NCBI GenBank assembly: GCA_030847615.1
Contig: JAUMIR010000002.1
Span: 233,635,809 to 233,699,808, forward strand
Length of the DNA: 64,000 nt
Origin: Gambelia wislizenii
Taxonomy: Eukaryota > Chordata > Lepidosauria > Squamata > Crotaphytidae
Reading direction: 5' to 3'
Shown here: piece after piece, positions 47,002 to 59,939 of the stretch
Layout: the number at the start of each line of letters is the position of its first letter
How positions within the stretch are numbered: position 1 is the first letter of the stretch
Notes under the pieces: generated by a model
Database searches by the model: none
Seen by the model: the letters and a program-made list of their open reading frames with translations, nothing else
Told to the model about the DNA's origin: nothing
Program-made: the position numbers and the translations under genes

Positions 47002-50000
47002 ACCCCTCTCTCTTCACTCTTTTCTTCAGAAGCTCTCTCCAGAGGTCCCCTTCATCATCGGCCCTGATCTTCAGCCACCCAGCTTCTCTGCTGTGAAGAT
47101 GAGAAAATCCATATGCATCCCTCTGGCCCGCTATGATTGGTCAGGAGTAGGGTTTTTAGCACCCATGCCATTGTCTCTCTCTCTTTCCTTTGAGAAACTG
47201 CTAATAACAGCTTGTATTGAATATAGACTGTTCTGTTGGTCTCTACTGTTATCTTTTTATGTCTTTTAAATAAAGAAATAATGGTTTTTACTGCAAAATC
47301 ATCTTGTCCTCAACCTGATTTCTTCCCTTTTCCCTCAATTTTATGTGGAATCACTCTGGTTAATTGTCCATTTAGCCTGTAAGGTCCCACAGAGAGTTAG
47401 TGCCTGGAAGAGTTCCCCCCCCCCCAAACTAGTAAACCCATTACACTGCTCTTAACACCAGTTAAAAGTTATTTTATTCTTCTATAGAAAAAGCTCCTGG
47501 TGGGTGATATGGTGGTAACTTTGGTGTATTTGGGTTACTCTGACAGTGAAATTTGGGCTTAGTTTGGGAAAGGGTATGTTTTCTCATTCTGCCAAACTGG
47601 GACCGTGTGTGCCATGCAAGCCTTTGCCAGTTTGCAAGTGTGGGCTGCTGTGGCATGTAGAGCATTGCCAATGTGCACAACCTGGCAAGACTTGGCAGGA
47701 GAGCTCTGGTGGGTAGACAGGAAAGGGTTTGCATGGCATAGAAGTTCAGGTTTACAGATGGGTAAGATTTTGCATGCCTTGTCCTTGCTAAACTTAAGCA
47801 AAGTGCTCACATTTCCATTTTGGACACTGAAGGAGCCAATAAGAAAAAGGCACACAATAGTTCTGGTGGCCTTGATGGGACAGACAGGTATGGGTTGTTG
47901 TTTGCAAAGCACAGGACATGTGAGAAACTCACTTTGAAAAACATGGCTGGAAAAACATCCTGTCCTGGATTAAAAAAAAAAAAAGCCTAGAAGATGGATG
48001 ACTCTGAAAAACAGCTACATATTCAGTGATAAACATGGGGGAGGGATCTTAAACTATAAACTGTACTCTTGTATCCTCATCCTTTCTTCTTTGGCTGTTT
48101 CCTTTTAGCACCAGCCCTCCCTCTCAGAGGCCATATCTCTCCTTTAAGGAAAGTCATGGAAATGCAAATAAAAACAAAAGTAAAACAGCTCTGTGCAAGC
48201 ACAGAGTGCCTGCATATCACAACAGAGCATCTGTACCCTATGCCCACAATCCTAAAAATAAGAAGTAAGGCCTCCTTTCTGAACTGTCTGATCCAATTAT
48301 CTTCTCTTTTAAAAAAGAAGGGCATACGAAAAAGTCCTCTCCTTATTCAACATTGCATTTTGAAACCCACTTCGGTTTTTCCCCATAGCTTTCTAAAATA
48401 GCCGTTACCACCTTGTAACATATTGTCATGCACATATACCACCTCTACAACCTGGAATGGTAAATTGAACTCATACTTGCAGAGAGTGCTGTACTTTCTG
48501 ACTTGGAAGTTTAAGAATTTGGACTTGGAACTTTAAGGATAAGCCTCTGCTGTCACTTCCACTCCTCCCATAAGTATGCTGGCAGACTTATGCTCTGTCA
48601 GAATGAAGCAGGATCTTGCCATTTATTTTGGAGCTTTCAAGCTTAGAAAATGGAAGTTCAGCAGGTAGGGTTTTTCTCAACCATGCAGGACAACAAGCAT
48701 CTGAGGAAAATGCCCCTCTTTTACATACAATAAATAGGAAGGAAAATAGCATGTTGCCTCTAGCCCTGATGTCTTCTGAAAAGAAATGCCTTTTCCCTAC
48801 TAAAGAAATGGTGCATGTGCTATAAAAACAACTCAGTGAACATTTTGTCCAGATACACAGTGTATTGCTTGAGAAATCTACGATCTGCTGCTACCAGGTA
48901 GTCAACAGGGATGATATGTACATTTAGGAAACGGAATTGAGAATGGAAATGATTTATGAATGGGATGCATATCTTCTGAAGGCTCACAACATAATATTGC
49001 AGGGTGCCCCACTCAGCCTCCAGCATGAATCCTGCTGATAAAGACTCCAGTTAGCCAGGCCTTATAAAACTGTTTGGATGATATAAAGGGAGAAAGGAAA
49101 GGAAAAAAGAGGAGGAAGAGGAGGAGGAGGTGGTTTGAGGGGGAAAAGACCACACTTTCCCCTTTTAAGACACTGGACTGTTCAAGGTTAAATATTTCAA
49201 GCTGCTAGTCTCAAACCTGTTATATGTTCTGTTTTTGCACAGTTCACTCAACAAAAGACACATCCATCCTGCAGTTCTGTGGATGTTTACTAGGTTTATG
49301 TTTAACCTGTACATTCAGCCTGTAATGTCAAAGTGTTTTCCCTCAGTGCCCACTTTCAGAAACTCTCTGAGAAACTTAAAACATTTACACAAAAACCCTA
49401 CTATGTGCTCAAACACTTACGTTTATGTAAAAAAACAATATGGCTGCACCTAAACTACTTATACACTGAATATGTAAGAACTTATTTCACTATAATAGGT
49501 TCCAGGAAATTCCCCGAGAATGAGGAAATGAAGTTGAATGCCTTTCTTCCCCATGCTCCCCTGATACTTCCCATACTGTGTGTGTGTGTGGGGGGGACTT
49601 TTTCCGCAGATCTCCAAGAGACAATCCCCACCTCCAGCATGCTATATATTATTCAGTGATTTAATTTAAAAAAAAAAAACAACCTCCTGCCATTTAAGAC
49701 TAGAGTCAAGGCTTATGTTGGCTTAAGCTGCAACAACAGTTATACCTCATGATAGCTAATAAATATGTTCTGTGTCAGGAACTCACCTTTTTTAGAATTT
49801 ATCTGCCATGTACTCAGTTTTTAATTGTTTTCCAGGTCCATTTCCAGATGGAGAGGATGGAATTCCTGAGTCTGAGAAAGAAATACTGTTCCAGGATGTT
49901 ATGGCCTTATGGGGCATCTGAGCTTTACTGTATTATTAGAGGAACACCACTCCCCACCCCCACAAGTTGTCCATCCCTGTTTAACACCTCCTTTGCTATG

Positions 50001-50037
50001 TAAATCTCTTCCCATTTTCTGTCTCACATATTTTTTT
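47002..50037. other. no recognisable gene
   Basis: Three kb with chance frames only, T/C/A homopolymer runs and a purine-rich (GGA)n patch near 49105-49135. No element boundary identified. Confidence 0.35.
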
Positions 50038-50051
50038 TAAAGAGTTGCTAT

Positions 50052-52338
50052 CTCTGGCTTTTCTTCACAAACGAAGATTCAGGAAGGACTCATCCCACAC
50101 TTTCTGCAAGCACGCTGATGACTAAAAAGGCCAATCCGAGATAAACAAGTCCGGTTGCAAAAAGCACAGCAGAAGGTCTCCTTGGGTGATGTTTTTGGGT
50201 TGTGATTCTTTCTGTGTTGTCGTTTCTCTTCAAGACTTGTTCGTCATGAGTTCTCAAATAAGGCTGCAGCATTGTGGATAGTGTGTCTCCATGCCTCCCG
50301 ATGTGAGGCCAGGGCGGACCACTGTTGGTGATCAATTTGGCCAAGCCTGAGATGTTGTTTCAGGGAGTCTTTGTATCGCTTTTTTGGAGCGCCCCTCTTA
50401 CGCTGACCCGTGGCGAGTTCACCGTAGAGTAGTATTTTTGGGAGGCGATGGTCCTCCATCCTAGAAACGTGCCCTGCCCAGCGCAGCTGTGTTCTCAATA
50501 TCATGGCCTCAATGCTGGTGATCCCTGCTTGCTCAAGGACAGCAACATTCGTCACATAGTCAGTCCAGTGTATATTTAGGATTGTGAATAGACAGCGCTG
50601 ATGAAAGCGCTCAAGGAGTCGTAGGTGGTGGCGATAGGTGACCCATGTTTCAGATCCATAAAGGAGGATAGACAGTACGATGGCTCTATACACACTGATT
50701 TTTGTGCTTTGCCTCAGGTGTTTATTGCTCCAGACTCTTTTGTGAAGTCTTCCAAATGTGCTATATGCCTTTGCTAATCTGTGATCGATCTCTTTGTCAA
50801 TCTTGGCATCTGAGGAGATGATGCTTCCCAGGTAGGTGAACTGCTGGATGGACTTGAGCACAGATTTGCCGCCGGCAATGTGGGGATGGTGGTGTTCATC
50901 CTGTGGTGCAGGCTGGTAAAGAACTTCTGTTTTCTTCAGGTTGACTTCTAGCCCAAACAGCTCTGCAGCTGTTGCAAAGCAGGACGTTAGGCGCTGCAGA
51001 GCTGCTTCTGTGTGGGCAGCAAGGGCAGCATCATCGGCGAAGAGCAGCTCACGGACTAGATAGTTTAGAGGCTTAGTGTGAGCCCTCAGACGGCTTATGT
51101 TAAACAAGCTACCATCAGTATGGTAACGTATATAGATGCCGTCGTCTTCTTCAAGCTCTGCCATAGCCCTTTGGAGCATCGTGCTAAAGAAGATTGTAAA
51201 TAAAGTTGGTGCAAGAACACAACCTTGCTTCACTCCATTAGTTATTAGAAAGGGCTCTGAAAGAGCATTGCCATATCTGACTTGACCGTCCTGGCCCTAA
51301 TGTAGCAAGATAATCATTTTAAGGAATTTGGGGGGACATCCTAGTCTTTCCAGGATCTGCCACAGACCTTTTCTATTCACAGTGTTGAAGGCTTTGGTGA
51401 GGTCGACAAATGTTACATAGAGACCCTTGTTCTGCTCCCTACATTTTTCTTGCAGTTGTCTAAGGGCAAATACCATGTCTGTAGTACTCCTATTGGCTCT
51501 GAAGCCACATTGGCTTTCAGGGAGAAGTTCTTCTGCAATAGCAGGAACTAATCTGTTCAGGATTATCCTTGCAAGGATTTTTCCAGCAATAGAGAGCAGT
51601 GTTATGCCTCGATAGTTTGAGCAGTCGGATTTTGCTCCTTTTTTCTTGTACAGGGTGATGATGACTGCATCTCGGAGGTCTGATGGCAGTTCCCCTTTTT
51701 CCCAGCAATTCACAAGGAATTCGTGGAATTTTTCGTGGAGTGCATGACCTCCGTGTTTCCAAACTTCAGGTGGGATTCCATCAATCCCAGCTGCCTTGCC
51801 GTTTTTCATCTGCTGTATGGCCTTAAGGGTCTCTTCCAAAGTGGGAGCTATGTCCAATTCATTTTTCATTGGTTTTTGTATCATATGTTGGATAGCTGAG
51901 GCTTGGACTACTCGGTTGGCGCTAAAGAGACTTTGAAAATGTTCAGCCCAACGATTCAGGATGGAGGCTTTATCAGTAATTAATGTTTGACCATCTGTAC
52001 TGTATAAGGAGCTTTGGACCTGATAAGTAGGTCCAAACACTGCTTTAAGAGCTTCATAAAATCCTCTATGATCACCCAGATCTGCACAGCGTTGTGTCTT
52101 TTCTGCTATATTGATCCACCACTTGTTCTGCATGTCTCAGAGTTTTTGTTGTAGTTTGCTACGTGTGAGGCGGAAAGCTGCTTTTCTTACATGACAGGTT
52201 GGCTGGGCGAGGTATGCCTGGTGAGCAGCTCTCTTCCTTGCCAACAGCTCCTGGATCTCTTCGTTGTTTTCATCAAACCAGTCTTGATTTTTCTTGTGGG
52301 AGAACCCGAGGGATTCTTCTGCAGACTGGAGGATACTG
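50052..52338 (-). mobile_element. 5'-truncated APE-type LINE with 14-bp duplication
   Basis: A 2287-bp insertion flanked by identical TAAAGAGTTGCTAT copies (50038-50051, 52339-52352). Minus-strand coding starts in the linker (SLGFSHKKNQDW), then runs through RT blocks AAGIDGIPPEVW, SNYRGITLLS, SQCGFRANRSTTD, FVDLTKAFNTV, VKQGCVLAPTLF and LLFADDAALAAHT, to a C-terminal RWAGHVSRMEDHRLPK region near 50244. Only two nonsense codons break the frame (TGA at 52137-52139 and TAG at 51297-51299). The 3' end has no poly(A), closing in GAAGAAAAGCCAGAG. The endonuclease is absent. Confidence 0.9.
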
Positions 52339-52652
52339 TAAAGAGTTGCTATAGTATAACCATTATTGTACAATGCAGTACGGCACATAACAGTGCATAG
52401 CAAAGCAGATGCTCAGCAGGAACAGTTCTGCGTAGAAACATAGCTGTGGTGGAATGAGTCTCCTTCATATTTATATAGCTTCTTATGCCATGAGTTGGTG
52501 TTCAGGATCCTTAAATAAAAATCCCTCTGAGTAGGCTCAGCCACTTCACAGGTTGCTATACTGTGTTAAGCAGTTTGCAATGAGTTGTTAATATAAAACC
52601 CTAAAGCAAAGCATCCCTCACAGAAAATTAATTGCAGGTTTTATTTGTCATT

Positions 52653-52876
52653 GAGTCTTATCGCACTACACTGTTATAGCACTATTATTCCACTTTAACT
52701 GCTATGGCTGCCTTCTGTGGAATTCTGGGGTTTGTAGTTTAGTGAGGCATAAGAGCTCTCTCACTGAGAGTGCTAAATGCCTCTCCCTAAACTGCAAATC
52801 CCAGGATTCCACAGGAGGCAGCCATAGCTGTTAAAGCGGAATAATAGCGCAATAACAGTGTAGTGTGATAATCTCC
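52653..52876. mobile_element. palindromic MITE (CACTACACTGTTATAGCAC)
   Basis: The arms tatcgcactacactgttata and (right) gcaataacagtgtagtgtga are inverted, and the interior ttctggggtttgtagttta pairs with taaactgcaaatcccaggat. Same family as 62094-62322. Confidence 0.8.
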
Positions 52877-53164
52877 ATTCTCATAGGGACTGCCAATTCT
52901 GGCTGAGGAACTTTCTGTGGATTTTTCTTTTAAAAATGGAGAACACATGTTTCCATGTTGCTTTACTTATCTAAATTCACAGACCCAATTACATCTCTTT
53001 AATTCACCTTTTCTGTTTAAACCCAAACTTGGAAACTTGGAGCAGTGGAGTATTTTCTGGACTTGTGTATATGAGGCAAAAAAAAAAAGGGGGGGATTGC
53101 TCCTCAGTAAAGGCAACTTTCAGCAGCTGCAATTTATCTTAAAGGTTTTTTTTTTTAGGTAATT

Positions 53165-53700
53165 GCAGGCATGCAAAGCTATCCACATTTGCTGTGAATC
53201 AAGATGGTGGCTGCAAGTGAATTACTCGCATTTTTATTCTCACCAGTTGCTGCTGCCAAACAGTATTTTTTTTTTAAAAAAGCATATCTAAGGTGCAAAA
53301 GTGTGATATTTCACCTTAACAGAAAAACATACCCTTGCAAACGCCATTTTATCACATTAGCATTCACTCACTAAGGCAAAAAAAAAAAAAAAAAAATGGC
53401 AGTTCCAGGTGCTAACCTTGTTAGCAAGCCCTGCCCCCTCACTCATCCAGCCAATCAGCTTTCACCTCCTGGACATATGAGAAAGCAAATCATTTTGGTT
53501 GCTTGTCTGAATGAGCGGGAATGTGGATCCCCCCTGCTGTTTTTGTAAAACTCCAGTAAAAGCCATGAAGGCTTTTCCTGTGGAATATATGGCATATTTA
53601 TCCCCACTCCTTCTGAATATGGCGATACAATGCAGGATGCCATTAAAACAGGTTGTATTCTTCTTGCATTCCGTGAGGAGTATTTTTGCTGTTTGGACAA
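53165..53700 (-). repeat. unclassified interspersed repeat, copy B
   Basis: On the minus strand it shares ttaatggcat, cgccatattcagaaggag, gggcttgctaacaaggttag and ttaaggtgaaatatcac with copies A and C. It contains an A-run near 53380. Confidence 0.55.
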
Positions 53701-54775
53701 TTCCTCTGATTCCAAACTGGCTCCACTCACTCAGTATAACCCCTGTGTTATGCATGGCTTACACCCCACTTCCAGAGACTTACACCTCACTTCTAGAGAC
53801 CTCAGAAATTGTGTATCAATGTGACCTTCCAGAAGGCACAATGGTCTTAGAGAAGAGGACAGCTGAATGCCATGCTTTGCGCCTAAGGCTAAAGGCCAAA
53901 AAGGAAACATTTCCCAGGAAAGGGAGACAATGGATGAAATGAAACCTTTGTATTTGCTGATTCTGAAACTTCCTTTCCTAAATCCCCAAAACCTTAAGAC
54001 CCTTGTTCAAGCTTTTAAAATCCAATCACTGGACATTAAGAAACACATTAGCATCTTTCCCACTTTTTGTCAGGACCAGGACGCTCATTGTGCAATCTGT
54101 GAATGCTCAGGAAATCTATTGTTTCAACCCATGAGACATCCACTCCCCTCAGGTGTATTTGGGGGTATAATTGACCCTCAAAAATATCCCTCAGGGTGCA
54201 CAGATTTCAGATGCAGGGGACCCCCTGTCCCTCTGTGTTAGCCACCCAGATCCCTCCATCCACTCTACCGGATTGACTACAGGACAGGTTGTATCACCCC
54301 AACAAATCCTCTTGCTGCTACTCTCTATCCAAGTTTTTCCTACTGCTTTTCCTATAGCCTTGTGTGAATGCTTTTTCTGGGTGAGTGTGTGTGTGGTGTT
54401 GTTTTTGAACTCTTTAATAAAAACCATACTTAATTTTACACATTTGTATATTCTATCCAGACTAGTACTGGTAGACACAGGTTTCCAAGGTCTCCTTGTT
54501 ACTCCCTTTTGCATAGCTAAAGCTGAATTGCTGCTAATTTCCCCAACATATTAGAAACTCGGTATTTTCTTGGAATTTTCCAAGGAGCATTTTGGGTAAC
54601 ACCTGAAGCCTCCTAAAGAGGAAATGTCATTTTAAAAAAATGGAAATGCCATAAAACTGCTTGAGCTAGGACTTTGCATGAGCAACAGACTTTTTCATCA
54701 TTCCAACATATTCTGGCTTTCACATCTAGCTCTGTTCCTCAGATCTGAACCCTGAAATCTACACAGTGATCTCAC
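53701..54775. other. mostly unrecognised; intron-like flank
   Basis: The last about 100 bp before 54776 resemble intron 2 of the intact SDR9C gene (catattctggcttt, ccctgaaatc). The rest is unrecognised. Confidence 0.4.
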
Positions 54776-55031
54776 CTGAGACTGACAGAGGATGTTTCCA
54801 GTGCAGATGTGGCAGGGCTGTAGCCCCCTCCATTATATGCCGCTTTCCCAGACATGCTGCTCACATTGACCACCCTTCCTTGAGCTTTCCTCGGTAGAGA
54901 CAGCAAGGGCAGTATTGGGTTGACCAACCAGAGTAGATTAATCTTCAGGACCTTTGTAAAATCAACCTTAGTCAGCCACTCTGGGGATCCTGGGATGGCA
55001 GCTCCTGCATTATTCACTAAACCCCAAAGTC
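54776..55031 (-). pseudogene. paralogous SDR9C exon 2, catalytic Lys lost
   Basis: This 256-bp open exon has an intact acceptor (TTCATAG/GA) and donor (CTCAG/GTGAG). It encodes [38 protein letters not shown] and GGGYSPATSALE. It is one codon shorter than the functional exon and in the same phase. The YxxxK motif reads YSPAT, so the essential lysine is threonine. Intron sequence on both sides also resembles the intact gene, which shows genomic duplication rather than retrocopy. I found no exon 1 up to position 64000 and no exon 3 or 4 between this exon and the intact gene. It is probably a pseudogene or partial copy; a catalytically altered member with distant exons cannot be excluded. Confidence 0.75.
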
Positions 55032-56076
55032 CTATGAAGGAAGAAACAGTGAGTATTTATAAGTACATTTTCCTCAAACACCTCTTTGGCTTCCCCTGAT
55101 GAATGACGTCCTGCTCAATTGATTTAAGAAGCAGCCTTGTACTGAGTCAACTCATTGGTCTCTCCAGCTTAGTACTATCTACAGAGCTGAGGGCTTGAGA
55201 CCAGTCATATATCTATTCTATAAAGAGTACATCTTGTTCTTTAAGTTGAGCCCTAATTTAGAGAGCATGCACCTGGTACTTGGCTTTTGGAACAGGTTAG
55301 AGGTTCTGTTGGTGTACCTCCCACTCCACTTTGCAGAGGTGGTCTCAGACTTGATGTGAGGACCCCAGGATATTTTTGCTGGGTTATTTCAATTTCCACT
55401 GCAGTTTCTGGGCTGGCTCAGGACATCTTAGTTTTCATTACAACCATGGAACTATCCCAACATGTCATCATCTCAACATGTGTGGCATTGCATAACATCA
55501 ATCTGGTTTTAACTAGAGGACAGGAGAATAATGTGTGGGACTTGACATCAGTCCCACTGTAGTAGGTAGAACACATTCTCTTGGGCTTTAGACTGATGGC
55601 TCATTTCCCCTGTGCAAAAATGGATGACCTATTAGGATGGTCCACCTCTGGACAATTATGGGACCCAGTGGATTGTTGGGGGCTTTTGGAGATTTCCCTG
55701 CTGATACAGCTGATATTCCTCTGGTCACTTAGGGAGAAAACAATGGTAACTGGGGCAGCTGACATGATTCATCCTGAGCACCCTCTCTCTCTTCATTGGT
55801 GCTCATCTGGTGCCACAGTTTACAGAGGGCCTGAGGGAAGTGTAAACGAATACAGCTAAAATGGAGATGGAAGAAGATTTCTGCCAGGTCTGACTAAACA
55901 AAGGTCCCTGCAGTCCCCACAGTCTGTCTGAGCTTACATTGATGTACCTAGGCCTTTTGCTTTCTTCTTACCAGTTGAGGATGCTTTGCCCTTCATCGAG
56001 AAAATACTCTTTTTTTCCCTTTGTCAAGGATGGTAGCAGCCATGAGACTCCAGTTCCAATAATCATTGCTAGCTTA
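55032..56076. other. intron-1-like flank and unrecognised sequence
   Basis: 55032-55200 is homologous to intron 1 next to exon 2 of the intact gene. Beyond that I see nothing definable. Confidence 0.4.
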
Positions 56077-56242
56077 CCAGTGTGGTGTAGTGCTGTGAAT
56101 GTTGGCCTAGGATTCTGTGAGACCAGGGTTGAAAACCCTGCTCTGCCCTGGAACCCTGTCCCTGGGTCACCTTGGGCAGGTCACACTCTCTCAGCCTCAG
56201 AGGAAAGCAGTGATGACACCCCCCTGAACAAATCTTGTTGGT
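56077..56242 (+). mobile_element. SINE (Sauria type), 3'-truncated
   Basis: The tRNA-like head (accagtgtggtgtagtgctg, gaccagggttgaaaaccc) and body (ctcagcctcagaggaaagca) are present. It ends at caaatcttgtt. Confidence 0.7.
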
Positions 56243-56271
56243 GATTTATGCTGATGTAAGGGTCTGTTTTA

Positions 56272-57118
56272 TAGTTTTGTTGTTGTCTGCCTTCAAGTTT
56301 TTCCTGACTTATGGGGACCCCTAAGGCGAACCCATCACTGGGTTTTATTGGCAAGATTTGTTCAGAGGGTTTTTTTTTTAACTTTACCATCCTCTGAGGC
56401 TGAGAGAATGTGATTTGTCCAAGGCCACACAGTGGGTTTCCATGGCTGAGCAGGGATTCGGACCCTGTTCTCCTGAGTTGTAGGAAATTTTCAGACAGGG
56501 ACAAAAATAGCGTCCCCATCTTGCTATATCCTATACCGCCATCCTCCTCTCCCTGTCCTGGCACAGAAACAAAAACTTTTCAGACCTACTTTCTCCATGT
56601 CCACCCCCTCCCCTTGGCAGCCCAGGAGTGAATGGAGCTCTCATGGAGCTGCATTCACTTCCTGGAATGGAAATCCTGGCTATTCTTGCGAGAGGACGAT
56701 GGTGTGGGAAATTCAAAAAGAAAAAGAAAGCTTATAAAGTAAAACCAAGCACAAAAATACACTTTAAAAAATACAAGTAACCCAGAGAGGGTACAAAAAG
56801 TGTGTCACTTACCTCGATCTCCCAATCGCACCCAGTTTTGGCATGGACCTCCCACTAACATTGGCATCATGCCAGCATAATGGGACACAGTTTCAGATGC
56901 CAGTTACAGAAACAGAACAGGCAATCTATTCATGGCTTAGCCCGTCAATAAAATAGAACGATGGTGGAATGGGACCAGCACGGGAGCATAATGGGATGGG
57001 GACAATGTTGTCTGATATTCAAGCCCTTTAGCGATCTCCTGGCATTATTATCACGCCATATTTAGGTCGTCTGATAATCTCCGTAGTCCAATGCTCAAAC
57101 CACTACACCATGCTGGCC
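56272..57118 (-). mobile_element. SINE split by a MITE
   Basis: A reverse-oriented Sauria-type SINE occupies 56272-56482 and continues at 57086-57118 (tccaatgctcaaaccactac). The gap is the MITE at 56483-57082. Removing the MITE and one GTA restores the usual SINE head. Confidence 0.8.
56483..57082. mobile_element. GGAGATTATCAGAC MITE inside SINE
   Basis: A 600-bp element with ends GGAAATTTTCAGAC and gtctgataatctcc, flanked by GTA duplications (56480-56482, 57083-57085). The interior matches 27032-27958 in reverse. Confidence 0.85.
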
Positions 57119-59214
57119 ATTACACTAGCATAAGTCTTTTTTTCCTTTTCCTTTTCTTCCTTCTCCTTTTCCTCCTTCTTCTTTGAGTAGGACATAATGG
57201 GGCAGGAGGAAGGCAGTGAAAGCCCTCATTGTCAGGAGATAAAATTGCCCTGCCAGCTCATGAGCAGGCTCCTCCTGCTGCCTCTGCTACTGTTTCCTGC
57301 TGCGATGGTGTGGTTCTGCCAGTCAATAGGATCTTGACAATTAAATCCAATAGATGCTGCACTAGCCTCCAGTTACAATTTATGGCCAGAATCCTCTGTC
57401 ATGGTTTACATTATGTAATCTTGGGCTTATCTAAATGGGCAATTTACCCTGGTTCCTTCTCCGCCACCCATGTTAATGCCCTGCAGTCCAAACGACACAG
57501 GGCTCTTGCCCCAATTTGTCTCTGGACAGACTTGATAATGTCCAAGATGAAGCTGGGGTAAACTCTTTAAAAATGTTTCCAAGTAAACCCCAGGAAAACC
57601 CATATCATGCGGGAAAACCCTGATGGGTCCAGGGTGGGAATGTAGGAGTCTGTACCTGCATGCCAGGCTGTATCATTGGACGCCTCCACTGCTGGTGATG
57701 GTGGTGCCACTCTGCTGCCAGGAAGGAGACCCTCCAGCATGTGATCAACACCCTGTGCATGTGACCATCCCTTATCACATTCTGAGGGCCACCTTTGTGG
57801 CTTCAGGGAGTGTGGCACGCAACAGTGGTGGAGGTGCTCACCAATACAGCCTGCCGTGTGTATGCAGACTTCTGCCCATTTTGTTGTAGTACTGAGGGGT
57901 GGTGATCCAGGCTAGCTCTGGGATTAGTATACTCCAGCCGGAAGGTGGTGTATTCTGGCCAGTGAAGACAAGCCCTTTATGTATACTTGGTTATGTAGCA
58001 CAGGCACTAAGAATCCCAGTTAGGGAATTGTGAAAATGCATAACAAGACCCTAGCACAAATGCACATTGGGTTCTTCTGATGCTTAATCAGCACTCCCTA
58101 GCTGGTGTCCCAATGCACCAAACTGGGAATGAGGTGCATTGGTACTGTTGTCCTTTGGTCCCATTGTCTTCATGTGAACGTTGTCAGCTCCCCAGTTGAG
58201 TAACGTAAAAGCAGCCCCTTAGAAGATATGGATGTTATGAAACGGCCCAGTTCTAATCCCCACAGATGTAAATCCACTTAAAAAGACTTGAGTCCCCAAC
58301 AGGATTCTGGCCTCCATTTCTACCTTGTGTTTAAGCTAGTTGATCACAGCAAAAGGAGAGATCACTACCCCACAGTAGAGTTTGTTTTGTATTTCTTTCC
58401 CCCATTCAGTTTATGGAGCCTGGGTTACAGGGATTCTGGCTGGTGGAGGACATTGGCAACAGTGCAGCCTTGTATGAACAGTCTGTTCATACTAATTCTC
58501 CATACTGAAATGGCCCCTGCTGTGTGCGAGGCCGAGGGACATCCTTCCCATTTCTTCCCCTAACCAAAAGATGGTTCAGAGACTATAGAAAGAATAGTTG
58601 TTAGAATTAGGATGGTCATTAGAACTCTTCAGGAGTTACAGATTTTCACCTTTAGTGAAGGTGAAGTTGTATAAACAAATGGAAAGGCTTTATGTAAGTT
58701 ATTGGCTTGGCTGATTGGAAACAGAATGGGGGGAAAAATGAAGACATAATTTTGAGCAGCCCTAGAAGGGCATTTGGTTTGAAGGAACACTTTGTGTTTC
58801 TAATGAAGCTCTCCAGCTCCAGCAAGCATGGCAGCACTCAAATCTATTATTTCAGTTTTAAATTACTGCAAAACACTACATAAAGAATGGAGAGTGGGCA
58901 GACAGATATAAAATTGCAGGGAAAGAAATAAGAAAACTTGTCAGATAAATAGTACCAATTTTCTCTCTACCCCCAGATCCTGAATGGGACATTCATTAAA
59001 TTCTTGCAGTTACAGAAGAATTGTAGATTAACCAGTTTGGGTTTTCCTCCAAATGCTTGAATTTGCCATAGCATAGAAGACAATGTTTTTGGAGTGCTCT
59101 TATGTTGGCCAGGGCACTCAAATGTTGAGTTCTGCTTCATGGGTCAAGCCACATACTCTATCCTTATCTGCTTAAGAAAACAACCTTCCAGAACTGCTCT
59201 TGTTTTGCCTAGGG
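57119..59214. other. no recognisable gene
   Basis: A pyrimidine-rich (TTTTCC/CTTCTC) patch lies at 57138-57185. Otherwise nothing recognised. Confidence 0.35.
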
Positions 59215-59640
59215 ATTTAATGCTTTACTAAGGTGCTCCTGGCAGGGTTTTGCCATATTTGAAAGGAGGGGGGCCAAAAGCTCCAAGAACTTTGCAATAA
59301 CAGCCTTTGCTATTTCTCACAAAGTTTTTTTTTTTTACAAAGGCAGAAATGCACATTTCAGCCTGTTTGAACAACCAATTCAAATTGGGGCACATCCTAC
59401 AAGTCAAAACATGATTGGTCAGACATGTGCGGGGGCAGGCTTGCTGGTGACAAAGTGGTCGGAGCCACCATTGTTGATTTTCAGGGAAGTGGTTGTGCAG
59501 TATTTTCGAGTGGTAAAGCAAAAAAAAAAAAGGTTTTTTAAAAAAAGCAAAATGTTGCTTTTTGACATCTCTGATTTAACGGGGGTGGGGGAGGAGATGG
59601 AGGAAGCTTTTGGAGAATAATAACAGAAGTAATTCACTTG
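59215..59640 (+). repeat. unclassified interspersed repeat, copy C
   Basis: It shares gttttgccatatttgaaagg, aggggggccaaaa and gcaggcttgctggtg with copies A and B. Confidence 0.55.
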
Positions 59641-59939
59641 TGGCCACCATCTTTACTTGTGGGCATAATCCGTGTGAACCTCAAACACAGATAGCTTCCC
59701 ATACTAGCGATCTTGCAAATGCATTGTGGCAACAACTGAATGCTGCTGCGATAGTGTGTTGATACACTGTTTCCCACAATTACTTCTCCCATCTAGCTGA
59801 GCCCATATTTTCTTCTCGAAGGTAGCAATGACTAATTTCAGCAGTTTTCTTCCTGCTGAGAGAAAGTCTTTGAAAACCCTACAGTTTTTGAAAGCTATTC
59901 ACAACTCAGGACTTATTCTGTGCAAAATTCACACATGGT

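Noticed and set aside
47474..47937. Overlapping 86-117 codon frames on both strands
   Set aside because: No family resemblance and no splice context; frames on opposite strands shadow each other.
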